Assembly: GCF_029960815.1 (NCBI RefSeq)
Contig: NZ_JASBRE010000022.1
Location: 37,697-101,696, forward strand
Direction: 5' to 3'
Length of the DNA stretch: 64,000 nucleotides
From: Pseudomonas sp. AL03
GTDB taxonomy: Bacteria > Pseudomonadota > Gammaproteobacteria > Pseudomonadales > Pseudomonadaceae
Both the position numbers and the translations under genes were made by a program. The notes under the pieces were generated by a model, which was not told the DNA's origin, did no database searches, and worked only from the letters and a program-made list of their open reading frames with translations. Of this stretch, positions 35,074 to 43,874 are shown piece after piece. Each line of letters starts with the position of its first letter. Within the stretch, counting starts at the first letter, position 1.

Positions 35074-36354
35074 TCAGGCAGTCAGCGAATAGATCAACGC
35101 CGAGATCGCCACCAGGCCCACCGCCGTCACGAAGACGTTGGAAGCCTGACCGCGATAACGCGCCATGGCCGGCACCTTGCGGATCGCGTACATCGGCATC
35201 AGGAACAGGATCGCGGCAATGATCGGGCCACCGAGGGTTTCGATCATCCCGAGAATGCTCGGGTTCAGCGTGGCGACGATCCAGCAGACCACCAGCATGA
35301 AGGCGGCGGTCATGCGGTCCAGGGTCTTCGGCGCCGGGCGCTTGCCTGTCTTCACGATCAAACCTTTAAGACCTTCGCTGGCGCCGATGTAGTGACCCAG
35401 GAACGACTTGGAAATGGCCACGAACGCAATCAACGGCGCCGCAAAGGCGATGGTCGGGTTGCTGAAGTGGTTGGCCAGGTACGACAGGATCGACAGGTTC
35501 TGCGCCTTGGCTTCCGCCAATTGCGCCGGCGACAGGGTCAGCACACAACTGAAGACGAAGAACAGCACCATCACCACCATCAAGGCGTGGGCGCGAGACA
35601 GGATCTGCGAGCTGCGCTCTTCGGCGTGCTCGCCGTAACGACGCTTCTGGTCGACCGCGAACGCCGAGATGATCGGCGAATGGTTGAACGAGAACACCAT
35701 CACCGGAATCGCCAGCCACAGCGTGTGCAACAGTGCCGATGGTTCTGGAAGCGTCGAAGCGGTGGCGAGGATGCCGCCGTTCCAGTGAGGAATCAGGAAC
35801 ACCGCGAGGAACAGCAGCGCAACAATGAACGGATAAACCATCAGGCTCATGGCCTTGACGATCGCTTGCTCGCCGCAACGTACCACCGCCAACAGGCCGA
35901 GGATCAGCACGAACGACAGCACAGCGCGCGGTGGCGGCATGATGTGCAGTTGATGCTCGAGGAAACTGCCCACGGTGTTGGTCAAGGCCACGCTGTAAAT
36001 CAACAGGATCGGGAAGATCGCGAAGAAATACAGCAAGGTGATCAGCGCGCCGGCCTTGATCCCGAAGTGTTCTTCCACCACCTCAGTAATGTCCGCGCCT
36101 TCGCGTCCGGACAACACAAAGCGTGTCAGGCCACGGTGTGCGTAAAAAGTCATGGGGAACGCCAACACCGCCAGGACCAGCAACGGCCAGAAGCCGCCCA
36201 GACCCGCGTTGATCGGCAAAAACAGCGTGCCAGCCCCAATGGCCGTGCCAAACAGGCCCAGCATCCAGGTGGTGTCATGGCGATTCCAGCGCTCAAGCGT
36301 CGCTGGTGCCGCCGCTACATAGCGTTCGTCGACGCTATTGGCCCGATCATTCAT
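35074..36354 (-). CDS. serine/threonine-type amino acid permease (SdaC-like, HAAAP family)
   Basis: Inner-membrane proton or sodium symporter of 426 residues with about eleven hydrophobic helices. The N-terminal LGLFGTAIGAGTLFLPINAG is the hydroxy/aromatic amino acid permease signature, and VFSFNHSPIISAFAVDQKRR, AISKSFLGHYIGASEGLKGL and GPIIAAILFLMPMYAIRKVP place it with SdaC-like serine transporters. Substrate assignment rests on family only. The ATG at 36354 was chosen; six codons upstream is another possible start. Confidence 0.88.
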   Translation of the reverse strand: MNDRANSVDERYVAAAPATLERWNRHDTTWMLGLFGTAIGAGTLFLPINAGLGGFWPLLVLAVLAFPMTFYAHRGLTRFVLSGREGADITEVVEEHFGIKAGALITLLYFFAIFPILLIYSVALTNTVGSFLEHQLHIMPPPRAVLSFVLILGLLAVVRCGEQAIVKAMSLMVYPFIVALLFLAVFLIPHWNGGILATASTLPEPSALLHTLWLAIPVMVFSFNHSPIISAFAVDQKRRYGEHAEERSSQILSRAHALMVVMVLFFVFSCVLTLSPAQLAEAKAQNLSILSYLANHFSNPTIAFAAPLIAFVAISKSFLGHYIGASEGLKGLIVKTGKRPAPKTLDRMTAAFMLVVCWIVATLNPSILGMIETLGGPIIAAILFLMPMYAIRKVPAMARYRGQASNVFVTAVGLVAISALIYSLTA

Positions 36355-36558
36355 CCGGTGGGATCTCCGCATTCCGGTCAGTTGCTACCCGGTCAGGACG
36401 AGTCGGAAAAACCCGACAGGCAGCGCCCTGGCCGAAACAGGGGCGCGATTGTCCGGGATTAATGAGCAGAAGCAAAGGCTTAGCTGAGGAGTGGTTGTGT
36501 GGAATAGATTCCCGCGAAAGCTGCCCGGTGACCGCTTTGCCGGCGACATGTGTCATGA

Positions 36559-36792
36559 ACCGCTGAAAGCGGTTTGCACCAGACCTATACCCAAGGGCTT
36601 GAGGCATTGTTGCAGATGCTGGCACCGCTGATGGGCGCGGATCAGCCCGACATCAATCGGCAAAAAGCGTTGGTGGACTATTCGCTGATGGTCGGTGCCC
36701 TGACCCTGGCCCGCGCTACCCGTGGTGACGCCTTGTCCGATGAAATTCTCGACGCGGCTCGCGCGTTTCTCACCTCGGACACGGCCGTTTAA
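36559..36792 (+). pseudogene. C-terminal remnant of a TetR/AcrR family regulator
   Basis: The open frame encodes YTQGLEALLQMLAPLMG, then QKALVDYSLMVGALTLARAT and SDEILDAARAFLTSD, the usual last 70 residues of a TetR/AcrR ligand-binding domain. There is no helix-turn-helix: the frame is closed upstream at 36556 and the preceding 200 bases do not encode one in any frame I examined. It is therefore a truncated remnant. No ribosome-binding site or ATG start is evident. Confidence 0.75.
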
Positions 36793-36964
36793 AAGTCATT
36801 CATAAAAGTGTTGAACACTGTGGAGAGGTAAGAGCTGCCGAACCTCCTACACTGAGGTCGCAGGCCACAAGCCTGTGACCTTTGGTGATTGCCAAACCGT
36901 TGCGCAATCAGCAATCTGAAGCGACGTTCGAGCCCCGACTTTCCGATGCCCACAGGAGTCCAGC

Positions 36965-37924
36965 ATGCCCGCAACCGTTCTGGTACTGGTTGAAACCATC
37001 AATGATTACCTGCCGATTCTCGAACATCAGGGCTTTCACCTGATTCTGGCGCCTACGCCTGCGGAGCGCGCCGAGGCCATCACACGGCATGGCGCCCAGA
37101 TCGATGCGGTGCTGACCCGTGGCCCATTGGGCCTGTATGCCGATGAAATCGCTGCCCTGCCGAATCTGAAGATCATCTGCGTGATCGGCGCCGGCTACGA
37201 ACACGTCGACCTGCAAGCCGCCGCCGACCGGGGAATTACTGTCACCAATGGCGCCGGAGTCAATGCCTCTTCGGTCGCCGACCATGCCATGGCGATGCTG
37301 CTCTCGCTGGTGCGTGACATTCCCCGTTGCGACGCCGCCGTGCGCCGTGATGAGTGGCCGAAAATCATGCGCCCTTCCCTGGCCGGCAAGCGCCTGGGCA
37401 TCCTGGGGCTCGGGGCGGTCGGCATGGCCATCGCCAAACGCGGCGCCAACGGCTTCGACATGACGGTCAGTTACCACAACCGCCAACATCGCCGCGACGT
37501 GCCGTACAGCTTCTGCTCGACGCCCGCCGAGCTGGCACGGGCCTCAGACTTTTTGATTATTGCCACCCCCGGTGGCCTGGGCACCAAACACCTGATCAAC
37601 CGACAAGTACTCGACGCCCTGGGGCCCAACGGGTTCATCGTCAACATCGCCAGAGCCAGCGTGATCGTCACTGCAGACCTGATCAGCGCGCTTGAGCAGC
37701 GCAGAATTGCCGGGGCTGCGCTGGATGTCTTCGACGCAGAACCCCAGATACCGAATGCGCTCAAGGTGCTGGCCAATGTGATCCTCACCCCGCATGTCGC
37801 CGGCCTGTCCCCGGAAGCCACTCAAGGCACTGTGGAACTGGTAGGTCGCAACCTGGTAGCGTTTTTCTCCGGAGATCCAGTATTGACCCCGATTGCCCTG
37901 CCATCGTCGATGAGTGTGATTTGA
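36965..37924 (+). CDS. 2-hydroxyacid dehydrogenase (glyoxylate/hydroxypyruvate reductase-like)
   Basis: A 319-residue NAD(P)-dependent D-2-hydroxyacid dehydrogenase. The nucleotide fold is LGILGLGAVGMAIAKRG. The catalytic triad is recognisable as Arg in NIARASVI, Glu in DVFDAEPQIP and His in ILTPHVAGLSP. The CVIGAGYEHVDL block is the substrate-domain hinge. It probably reduces glyoxylate or hydroxypyruvate, but other 2-oxoacids are possible. ACAGGAG precedes the ATG. It stands alone. Confidence 0.9.
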   Translation: MPATVLVLVETINDYLPILEHQGFHLILAPTPAERAEAITRHGAQIDAVLTRGPLGLYADEIAALPNLKIICVIGAGYEHVDLQAAADRGITVTNGAGVNASSVADHAMAMLLSLVRDIPRCDAAVRRDEWPKIMRPSLAGKRLGILGLGAVGMAIAKRGANGFDMTVSYHNRQHRRDVPYSFCSTPAELARASDFLIIATPGGLGTKHLINRQVLDALGPNGFIVNIARASVIVTADLISALEQRRIAGAALDVFDAEPQIPNALKVLANVILTPHVAGLSPEATQGTVELVGRNLVAFFSGDPVLTPIALPSSMSVI

Positions 37925-38068
37925 CGACCATTCAAACAGATGTATCAAAAACAATGATTGCCCGGCAACACGCTCACCTATAAGGGCTGCACGTGGTTGT
38001 GAGTGCCGGGTATGCACATTAGATTATCCAATAGTCTCTGGCCTCCAGAATAAGTAGAAGGGATAAGC

Positions 38069-39136
38069 ATGGCGCTTACTGACCAGTCCACCCGTATCCG
38101 CACCGGCGAAGAACTCGATGCCAGCCTGATCGATCCGTACCTCAAGGCCCACTTTCCGGGCCTCAGTGGCTTACCGAAAATCAGCCAGTTTCCCGGCGGT
38201 GCGTCGAACCTCACCTACTTGCTGGAATACCCCGAACAGGAGTTCGTCCTGCGTCGGCCGCCGTTTGGGCACAAGGCCAAGTCCGCTCATGACATGGGCC
38301 GCGAATTTCGCATTCTCAATCAGCTCCGCGACGGTTTTCCGTACTGCCCCAGAGCCTACGTGCACTGCACCGATGAATCGGTGATCGGCGCCGAGTTTTA
38401 TGTGATGGAACGGGTCAACGGGATTATCCTGCGCTCCGAACTGCCGCTGGAACTGGGTCTTGATTCGGTGCAAACCGAAACGCTGTGCAAAAGCTTCATC
38501 GACAAGTTTGTTGAACTGCACCGGGTCGACTACAACGCCTATGGCCTGGGCGACCTTGGCAAACCCGAAGGTTATGTCGCGCGGCAGATTAAAGGCTGGA
38601 GCGACCGTTACGAGAAAGCCCTGACCCCGGACGCGCCGAAGTGGGAGGCGGTCAAAGCCTGGCTCAACGACAAGATGCCTGCCGATCACCCGACCTCCAG
38701 CATCGTCCACAACGACTACCGCTTCGACAACGTGATCCTCGACCCGAACAACCCGATGCAAATCATCGGCGTGCTCGACTGGGAGCTAACCACCCTCGGC
38801 GACCCGCTGATGGACCTGGGCAACACCCTCGCCTACTGGATCGAAGCCGATGACCCGGCGCCGGTGCAACTGATGCGCCGCCAGCCGAGCCACGCCCCGG
38901 GCATGCTGACCCGCCGCGAGTTCGTCGATTACTACGCCGAGCGCTCAGGCATCCAGATCGACAATTTCGACTTCTACTACACCTACGGCCTCTTCCGCCT
39001 GGCCGGCATCGTGCAGCAGATCTACTACCGCTTCTTCCATGGTCAGACACAGGACAAACGCTTCGCGCAGTTCATTCACATGAACAAACTGCTGGAGCAG
39101 ATGAGCCTGCAAGTCATTTCGAAATCCAGCCTCTGA
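38069..39136 (+). CDS. APH/ACAD10-like phosphotransferase family protein
   Basis: A 355-residue soluble kinase-fold protein. The motifs are ISQFPGGASNLTYLLEY with VLRRPPFGHKAKSAHDMGRE, the catalytic HNDYRFDNVILDPN and the metal-binding VLDWELTTLGDPLMDLG. These match the APH-like domain found in the ACAD10/ACAD11 group, thought to phosphorylate 4-hydroxy acids before beta-oxidation. AGAAGGG precedes the ATG. It is 45 bases upstream of an SDR gene and likely in one operon, consistent with a small acyl or hydroxyacid pathway. Confidence 0.88.
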   Translation: MALTDQSTRIRTGEELDASLIDPYLKAHFPGLSGLPKISQFPGGASNLTYLLEYPEQEFVLRRPPFGHKAKSAHDMGREFRILNQLRDGFPYCPRAYVHCTDESVIGAEFYVMERVNGIILRSELPLELGLDSVQTETLCKSFIDKFVELHRVDYNAYGLGDLGKPEGYVARQIKGWSDRYEKALTPDAPKWEAVKAWLNDKMPADHPTSSIVHNDYRFDNVILDPNNPMQIIGVLDWELTTLGDPLMDLGNTLAYWIEADDPAPVQLMRRQPSHAPGMLTRREFVDYYAERSGIQIDNFDFYYTYGLFRLAGIVQQIYYRFFHGQTQDKRFAQFIHMNKLLEQMSLQVISKSSL

Positions 39137-39181
39137 TCGCGGCTCTGATCGCACCCCTGGCCTCCATAACAAGGAAAAACC

Positions 39182-39949
39182 ATGTCCAAGACTCAGTTGT
39201 TCGACCTCGACGGCAAGATCGCTTTCGTCTCCGGCGCCAGCCGCGGCATCGGTGAAGCCATCGCCAAACTGCTGGCCCAGCAAGGCGCCCACGTCATCGT
39301 CTCGAGCCGCAAACTCGACGGCTGCCAGCACGTGGCCGACGCGATCATCGCCGCCGGCGGCAAAGCCACCGCCGTCGCATGCCACATCGGTGAAATGGAG
39401 CAGATCAGCCAGGTCTTCGCCGGCATCCGCGAACAGTTCGGCCGCCTGGACATCCTGGTCAACAACGCCGCGACCAACCCGCAGTTCTGCAACGTACTGG
39501 ACACCGACCTCAGCGCCTTTCAGAAAACCGTCGACGTGAACATCCGCGGCTACTTCTTCATGTCGGTGGAAGCCGGCAAGTTGATGCGCGAAAACGGCGG
39601 CGGTAGCATCATCAACGTTGCTTCGATCAACGGCATCTCGCCGGGGATTTTCCAGGGCATCTACTCGGTGACCAAGGCTGCCGTCATTAACATGACCAAA
39701 GTATTCGCCAAGGAATGCGCGCAGTTCGGTATTCGCTGCAACGCCCTGCTGCCAGGCCTGACCGACACCAAGTTTGCTTCGGCGCTGGTGAAGAACGAGG
39801 CTATTTTGAACACCGCATTGCAGCAGATTCCGCTCAAGCGCGTGGCGGATCCGAGTGAGATGGCGGGTGCGGTGTTGTACCTGGCGAGTGATGCATCGAG
39901 CTATACCACTGGCGTTTCATTGAATGTGGATGGGGGGTTCCTGTCCTGA
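39182..39949 (+). CDS. SDR family oxidoreductase
   Basis: A 255-residue classical short-chain dehydrogenase. The cofactor loop is GKIAFVSGASRGIGEAIAKL, followed by NNAATNP, the catalytic serine in INVASINGISPG and the YSVTK tyrosine/lysine pair. The C-terminal ASSYTTGVSLNVDGGFLS is standard. AAGGA precedes the ATG. It follows the APH-type kinase and is probably co-transcribed. Substrate unknown; 3-hydroxyacyl or 2-alkyl-3-hydroxy compounds are typical in this context. Confidence 0.92.
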   Translation: MSKTQLFDLDGKIAFVSGASRGIGEAIAKLLAQQGAHVIVSSRKLDGCQHVADAIIAAGGKATAVACHIGEMEQISQVFAGIREQFGRLDILVNNAATNPQFCNVLDTDLSAFQKTVDVNIRGYFFMSVEAGKLMRENGGGSIINVASINGISPGIFQGIYSVTKAAVINMTKVFAKECAQFGIRCNALLPGLTDTKFASALVKNEAILNTALQQIPLKRVADPSEMAGAVLYLASDASSYTTGVSLNVDGGFLS

Positions 39950-39963
39950 TCCGTTTTTGAATG

Positions 39964-40210
39964 TAAAAAAGGTAGCCTTGGGCTAATACCGATCAGTTAA
40001 GCCGTAACACGATCTGTAGCAGCTGGCGAAGCCTGCGTCCGGCTGCGTAGCAGTCGTGAAATCAGTCGACAAGTATGTTTCAGGAAGACCTCGCACTCAG
40101 GCTTTACGACTGCTACGCAGCCGGACGCAGGCTTCGCCAGCTGCTACAAAGAGCGTGTTTTGCCTGCAGTTCCTTAACTGATCGGCATTAAGCCCTGGGC
40201 TGCCTTTTTT
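39964..40210. terminator. long nested inverted repeat: outer terminator-like stem with a REP doublet in its loop
   Basis: The outer arms are 39965-40000 (AAAAAAGGTAGCC, then CCGATCAGTTAA) and 40174-40210 (TTAACTGATCGG, then GGCTGCCTTTTTT). They pair over about 36 bases with few mismatches. The ends carry A and T runs, as in a bidirectional terminator. The loop is almost entirely a REP doublet (40013-40148). It follows the SDR stop and fills most of the 366-base gap; the remaining 100 bases before 40316 are AT-rich, with GGAATATTTATTC repeated twice. Confidence 0.7.
40013..40148. repeat. REP doublet (inverted pair)
   Basis: The left arm (40013-40057) and right arm (40105-40148) are almost perfect inverted copies sharing GTAGCAGCTGGCGAAGCCTG and CGGCTGCGTAGCAGTCGT. 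A 47-base spacer resembles that of the doublet at 3801-3937 (both contain GTTTCAGG). It is the best-preserved copy in the window. Confidence 0.88.
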
Positions 40211-40227
40211 GTTTTCAGTACAGACTA

Positions 40228-40275
40228 GGGAATATTTATTCTACATATTGCTCATTAGGAATATTTATTCCATTA
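40228..40275 (+). promoter_or_regulatory. repeated GGAATATTTATTC motif upstream of the Gfo/Idh/MocA gene
   Basis: GGGAATATTTATTCTA and AGGAATATTTATTCCA occur about 28 bases apart, with TACATATTG between them. The second copy is a palindrome (GGAATA, one base, TATTCC). They lie 40-90 bases before the start of the oxidoreductase gene and look like a paired operator. Confidence 0.5.
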
Positions 40276-40315
40276 ATAGCCCCTCCTGAAAATAAAATCC
40301 AAAAGGACCCCGGCT

Positions 40316-41431
40316 ATGCGCGAACTCGGTATCGGACTCATCGGCACAGGTTTCATGGGCCGCGCCCATGCCTTGGCGTTTCGCAACGTCAGCGCGGTTT
40401 TCGAACTACCCCTCAAGCTTAAACTCGCGGCCCTGGCCGACGCCGATCCGCAGCGTGCCCGCCACTGTGCTGATGCCTGGGGGTTCGACACCGCTCATAC
40501 CGACTGGCAGCAACTGATCGATGACCCCAAGGTCAATCTGATCGCTATCACCACGCCCAATCACCTGCACTACCCCATGGCCATGGCCGCCCTCGCCGCC
40601 GGAAAACCGGTGTACTGCGAAAAACCGTTGGCGGTGAATCTGGAACAGGCCGACGCCATGCGCCTGGCGGCCAAAGCGGCGGGTGTGGTGACGCGGGTGG
40701 GTTACAACTATCAGCACAACCCGATGATCGGGCTTGCCCGGGAGCTGATTGAAAACGGCGACTTGGGCCAGATCATCAGTTTCCAGGGTGAATTCAGCGA
40801 AGACTTCATGGCCGATCCTGCATCACCCTGGTCCTGGCGTTGCGATGCCGATCATGCCGGCGGCGCATTGGCCGATCTGGGCAGTCACTTGTTGGCCATG
40901 GCCCGTTATCTGGTGGGCGATGTCGAGGCAGTCAGCGCCGACACCCAGACCGTGCACCGGCAACGTCCCGCCTCGGCTGGCAGTCCGGAACAACGCCGTA
41001 TCGCCGTCGACGATCAGGTCCACGCCTTGTTGCGGTTTGCTAACGGCGCCCGGGGGACGTTCAGCAGCAGTTGGCTCAAGCACGGCTACAAAAATCACCT
41101 GAGTTTTGAAATCAGCGGCACCCAAGGGACGTTAGCGTTCGATCAGGAACGTCTGAATGAACTGCGTCTTTATCGCGCCGGGCAGGATGGCTTCCAACGC
41201 TTGCTGGCAGGGCCGAACCTGCCGGGGTATGCGGCGTTCAGCCCGGCGGCTGGGCATCAGCTCGGCTACAACGAACTCAAGACACTGGAGGTCCATGATC
41301 TGGTGATGGCGTTGGCCGGGGTCGGCCAGCGCGGAACGGACTTCGAGCAGGCGTGGGAGGTCGAACGTCTGGCGACGGCGATTCGGTTGGCAGCGCGGGA
41401 GTCGCGGTGGGTCAGGATCGAGGATGTCTGA
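40316..41431 (+). CDS. Gfo/Idh/MocA family oxidoreductase
   Basis: A 371-residue NAD(P)-dependent sugar or cyclitol dehydrogenase. The Rossmann start is IGLIGTGFMGRAHALAFRNV, then the ITTPNHLHYPMAMAALAAGK strand and the catalytic-lysine motif VYCEKPLAVN. The C-terminal sheet domain contains DHAGGALADLGSHLLAMARY, the usual active-site histidine region. AAAGGA precedes the ATG. No transporter or regulator is adjacent, so the substrate remains open. Two repeated AT-rich motifs upstream may be its operator. Confidence 0.9.
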   Translation: MRELGIGLIGTGFMGRAHALAFRNVSAVFELPLKLKLAALADADPQRARHCADAWGFDTAHTDWQQLIDDPKVNLIAITTPNHLHYPMAMAALAAGKPVYCEKPLAVNLEQADAMRLAAKAAGVVTRVGYNYQHNPMIGLARELIENGDLGQIISFQGEFSEDFMADPASPWSWRCDADHAGGALADLGSHLLAMARYLVGDVEAVSADTQTVHRQRPASAGSPEQRRIAVDDQVHALLRFANGARGTFSSSWLKHGYKNHLSFEISGTQGTLAFDQERLNELRLYRAGQDGFQRLLAGPNLPGYAAFSPAAGHQLGYNELKTLEVHDLVMALAGVGQRGTDFEQAWEVERLATAIRLAARESRWVRIEDV

Positions 41432-41497
41432 ACGAAACGCGGGGGATACCCGCCAGCAGACAGCGCCGCTGGCGGTACAACATGAGCAAATGAATGC

Positions 41498-41719
41498 TTA
41501 CTGAGTGACGCAACGAGTGAGCGTCGTTTCCCGGGTCACCTGCCCCTCAGCCCTCATATCGCCTTGCACATCGGTGTTTTCGGTGGTCTGGCAAGTGCGT
41601 ACAGGAGGTGGAGGCGGCGCGGCGGGAGGTGGCGGTGGCGGACTGGCACACCCCCCCAGAATCGCGACGCAGAGTGCAAACGACAGTGGAGCAAAAACGC
41701 GTTTCCCAAGACTGTTCAT
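41498..41719 (-). CDS. small proline-rich lipoprotein
   Basis: A 73-residue predicted lipoprotein. The signal LSFALCVAILGGC gives Cys24 as lipidation site. It is followed by two runs of six and five prolines and a short C-terminal part with two cysteines (RTCQTTENTDVQGD and TLTRCVTQ) that may form a disulfide. No known family. The ribosome-binding site is weak, but the signal peptide and lipobox argue for a real gene. Confidence 0.65.
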   Translation of the reverse strand: MNSLGKRVFAPLSFALCVAILGGCASPPPPPPAAPPPPPVRTCQTTENTDVQGDMRAEGQVTRETTLTRCVTQ

Positions 41720-41845
41720 AGGCTGACCCGCGGTAAGTGATCGAGATAGTTCCGCGACCCAACACCCTCAACGCGAACACGCGGACCGGTCACAGAAAAA
41801 AACTTTCGTATACCTTGTACGACCGCCAGCCAAACCCGACAGTTC

Positions 41846-42094
41846 CTAGGAAATCACGGGACGATGCAACGTATTGCTCTCAAGCTCATACCGCAGCTCT
41901 TCGATCAACACTGCCACCGCCTCCGGCGTTCTAAGATTACCCACGCTCAACCCACTGACCACCAGATCCACCTGCCCCGACACCGGATGATAGAGCTTCA
42001 CCGTCAGCGAGTTATCACCTGTAACACTGCAGTCACAGGCCAACGGCGAAAAACTCCGCTCCAGTTGCATACGCAATTGCGCCACGTAAATCAT
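41846..42094 (-). CDS. DUF1652 family small protein
   Basis: An 82-residue protein of unknown function typical of Pseudomonas. It contains QLERSFSPLACDCSVTGDNS, KLYHPVSGQVDLVVSGLSV and IEELRYELESN, the DUF1652 pattern. The ATG at 42094 is preceded by GCAGG and fits the family; the frame is open much further upstream but that part is cysteine-rich noise. It is downstream of the LuxR-type gene on the same strand. Confidence 0.75.
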   Translation of the reverse strand: MIYVAQLRMQLERSFSPLACDCSVTGDNSLTVKLYHPVSGQVDLVVSGLSVGNLRTPEAVAVLIEELRYELESNTLHRPVIS

Positions 42095-42224
42095 CCTGCA
42101 GTTCCTGTAGCTGTTTTCGAAAGGGACGCGATACCCGAAGACCTGTATCGCACCCTCACAGCCTAAGAACTGCCGCACCCGCCCAGAACATCCATTTGCA
42201 CCCCTTCGAGTAGTGCATTTGCAC

Positions 42225-43721
42225 CTAACGCTGGGCCTTGGGCCGCCACTCGCTGGAGAACAAACCGCGCTCGCGAGCCCAGACAATCGCCTCGCTGCGA
42301 CTGTGCACATCGAGTTTGGAATACACCGTCGACACATGGTTACGCACGGTGTTGGGCGCGAGCTTCAGCCGCGCGGCGATTTCCTTGTCGGCCAAGCCCT
42401 CGCAGATCAGCCCCAGCACATCGCGTTCACGGGCAGTCAGGTCGGTGAAAGACACGCTAGGCAACTGCGGCGAGTTGACGTTCTTCACGTTGGCGAGCTT
42501 CTCGATGAGCGTGCGGCTGAACCAGGAGGCGTCTTTCATCACCTCTTCGATCGCCGACACCAACTCCAGCTCTGTACGTTTACGCTCGGTGATGTCCATA
42601 AACACCAGCAGGTAGCAGGGGTTGTCCTGAATGTTCACGGTGTCGGCCGAGACCGCGCAATCGATCAGCTGGGCGCCTTTCTTGCGTACCCGAACATCGA
42701 CACGATCCACACTTCCGGTTTTTTCCAGGGCCGAAAAAAGTCGCGTGCGAGCGCCTGTGTCATCGATAAATTCGATCTGCGCCACAGTCTTGCCGAGCAC
42801 TTCTTCACTGGGATACGCGAGCGTATCGAGGAAGGCTTCATTGACGTCCATCACCACCTGATCGCTGGCGTTACACACCAGGATCGGCACCGGGGTCAGA
42901 CGAAAAGCCTTGGCAAAACGCTCCTCGCTCTGGCGCAAGGCGACTTCGGCCTTATGCCGGGGCTCGATGTCCACGAAGGAAAACAGCATGCAGGCTTCGT
43001 CGTTCAGCTCAAGGGGCTGGCCGGCGACGATCACCTGTTTGCTGCCACCGTCTGGCAACTGCAGCTGGGCCTGCATTTGCGGAATAGTCGCCCCTTCGCG
43101 CAAACGCTGCTTGGCCAGGTCTTTGTTTTCGGCCCCTTCCAGTATGTCCAGTTCATAGGTCGAACTGCCGATCACCTGATCACGGGCATGACCGGTCATC
43201 TCCAGGAAGCCCGGGTTGACTTTGATGTAGCGCAAATCGCTGAGGCGACAGATCACAGCCGGGGCCGGGTTGGCATTGAAGGTTTTTTCGAAACGCTGCT
43301 CGGCGCTGGCCCACTCTGTGACATCGTTCATGATCAGCACCAGCGACTCGGGCTCGCCCGCGCTGTCGCTCAGTATCATGCTGCGCACACTGTGGACCCG
43401 GGTGCGCTCTTCGTCGTCCGCAGGCGTCACCTCAACCAACACATCACTGAAGGTCTCGCCTCGGGCGACGCGGCTGATCGGATAATTGTCGCGCTGAACC
43501 GGATGATTATTGCGATAACGCAAGGCGAAGCGCTTGGCGTACTCCTTGGCATTCGCCCCCAGCTCGCTGAGCTCCCCGACGCCGTGCATGGCCAGCGCGG
43601 CGTCATTGGCCCAGAGGAGGGTCTGGTCGAGCTCCACCAGAATCACCCCATCGGACAGGCCGGCGATAATCTGCTGCAACTGACGACGATTGGTTTCAGT
43701 GATCAGGACGTCCTGGCTCAT
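42225..43721 (-). CDS. triple-PAS LuxR family transcriptional regulator
   Basis: A 498-residue cytoplasmic regulator. Three PAS domains are visible: about residues 12-130 (IIAGLSDGVILVELDQTLLW), 140-255 (FNANPAPAVICRLSDLRYIK) and 270-385 (FRLTPVPILVCNASDQVVMD, ending FMDITERKR). The C-terminal LuxR helix-turn-helix is LTARERDVLGLICEGLADKE with APNTVRNHVSTVYSKLDV. No receiver domain or membrane segment is seen, so PAS domains probably sense a small ligand, redox state or light. GGAG precedes the ATG at 43721. It is transcribed alone. Confidence 0.9.
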   Translation of the reverse strand: MSQDVLITETNRRQLQQIIAGLSDGVILVELDQTLLWANDAALAMHGVGELSELGANAKEYAKRFALRYRNNHPVQRDNYPISRVARGETFSDVLVEVTPADDEERTRVHSVRSMILSDSAGEPESLVLIMNDVTEWASAEQRFEKTFNANPAPAVICRLSDLRYIKVNPGFLEMTGHARDQVIGSSTYELDILEGAENKDLAKQRLREGATIPQMQAQLQLPDGGSKQVIVAGQPLELNDEACMLFSFVDIEPRHKAEVALRQSEERFAKAFRLTPVPILVCNASDQVVMDVNEAFLDTLAYPSEEVLGKTVAQIEFIDDTGARTRLFSALEKTGSVDRVDVRVRKKGAQLIDCAVSADTVNIQDNPCYLLVFMDITERKRTELELVSAIEEVMKDASWFSRTLIEKLANVKNVNSPQLPSVSFTDLTARERDVLGLICEGLADKEIAARLKLAPNTVRNHVSTVYSKLDVHSRSEAIVWARERGLFSSEWRPKAQR

Positions 43722-43806
43722 TGGATCTCCACGCGTGCGGCGGCGCATTCATGCGCAACCCTGTGAAGACTACGACCGCGGGGGGTTGGGATAGTGCAAA
43801 GCACGT

Positions 43807-43843
43807 GTAGCAGCTGCCGAACGCAGCCTTCGGCAGCTGCTAC
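43807..43843. repeat. short REP-like palindrome
   Basis: GTAGCAGCTGCCGAA pairs perfectly with TTCGGCAGCTGCTAC around a seven-base loop. It is a compact variant of the doublets at 3801 and 40013 and lies between the LuxR and sigma-factor genes. Confidence 0.8.
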
Positions 43844-43874
43844 GGACGGTGTGAAACTGACGATTGGGGTTTAA

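Noticed and set aside
34984..36462. 492-codon open frame antisense to the amino acid permease
   Set aside because: Extreme Arg, His and Gln content; a shadow of a membrane protein gene.
36793..36964. Gap after the TetR remnant
   Set aside because: Only a weak hairpin around CACAAGCCTGTG is seen; not enough for a feature.
41846..42337. 163-residue version of the DUF1652 protein
   Set aside because: The first 81 residues are cysteine- and arginine-rich noise; the conserved part begins at the ATG at 42094.
42213..43766. 517-codon open frame antisense to the LuxR-type gene
   Set aside because: Shadow of the PAS-LuxR gene with no recognisable domain.
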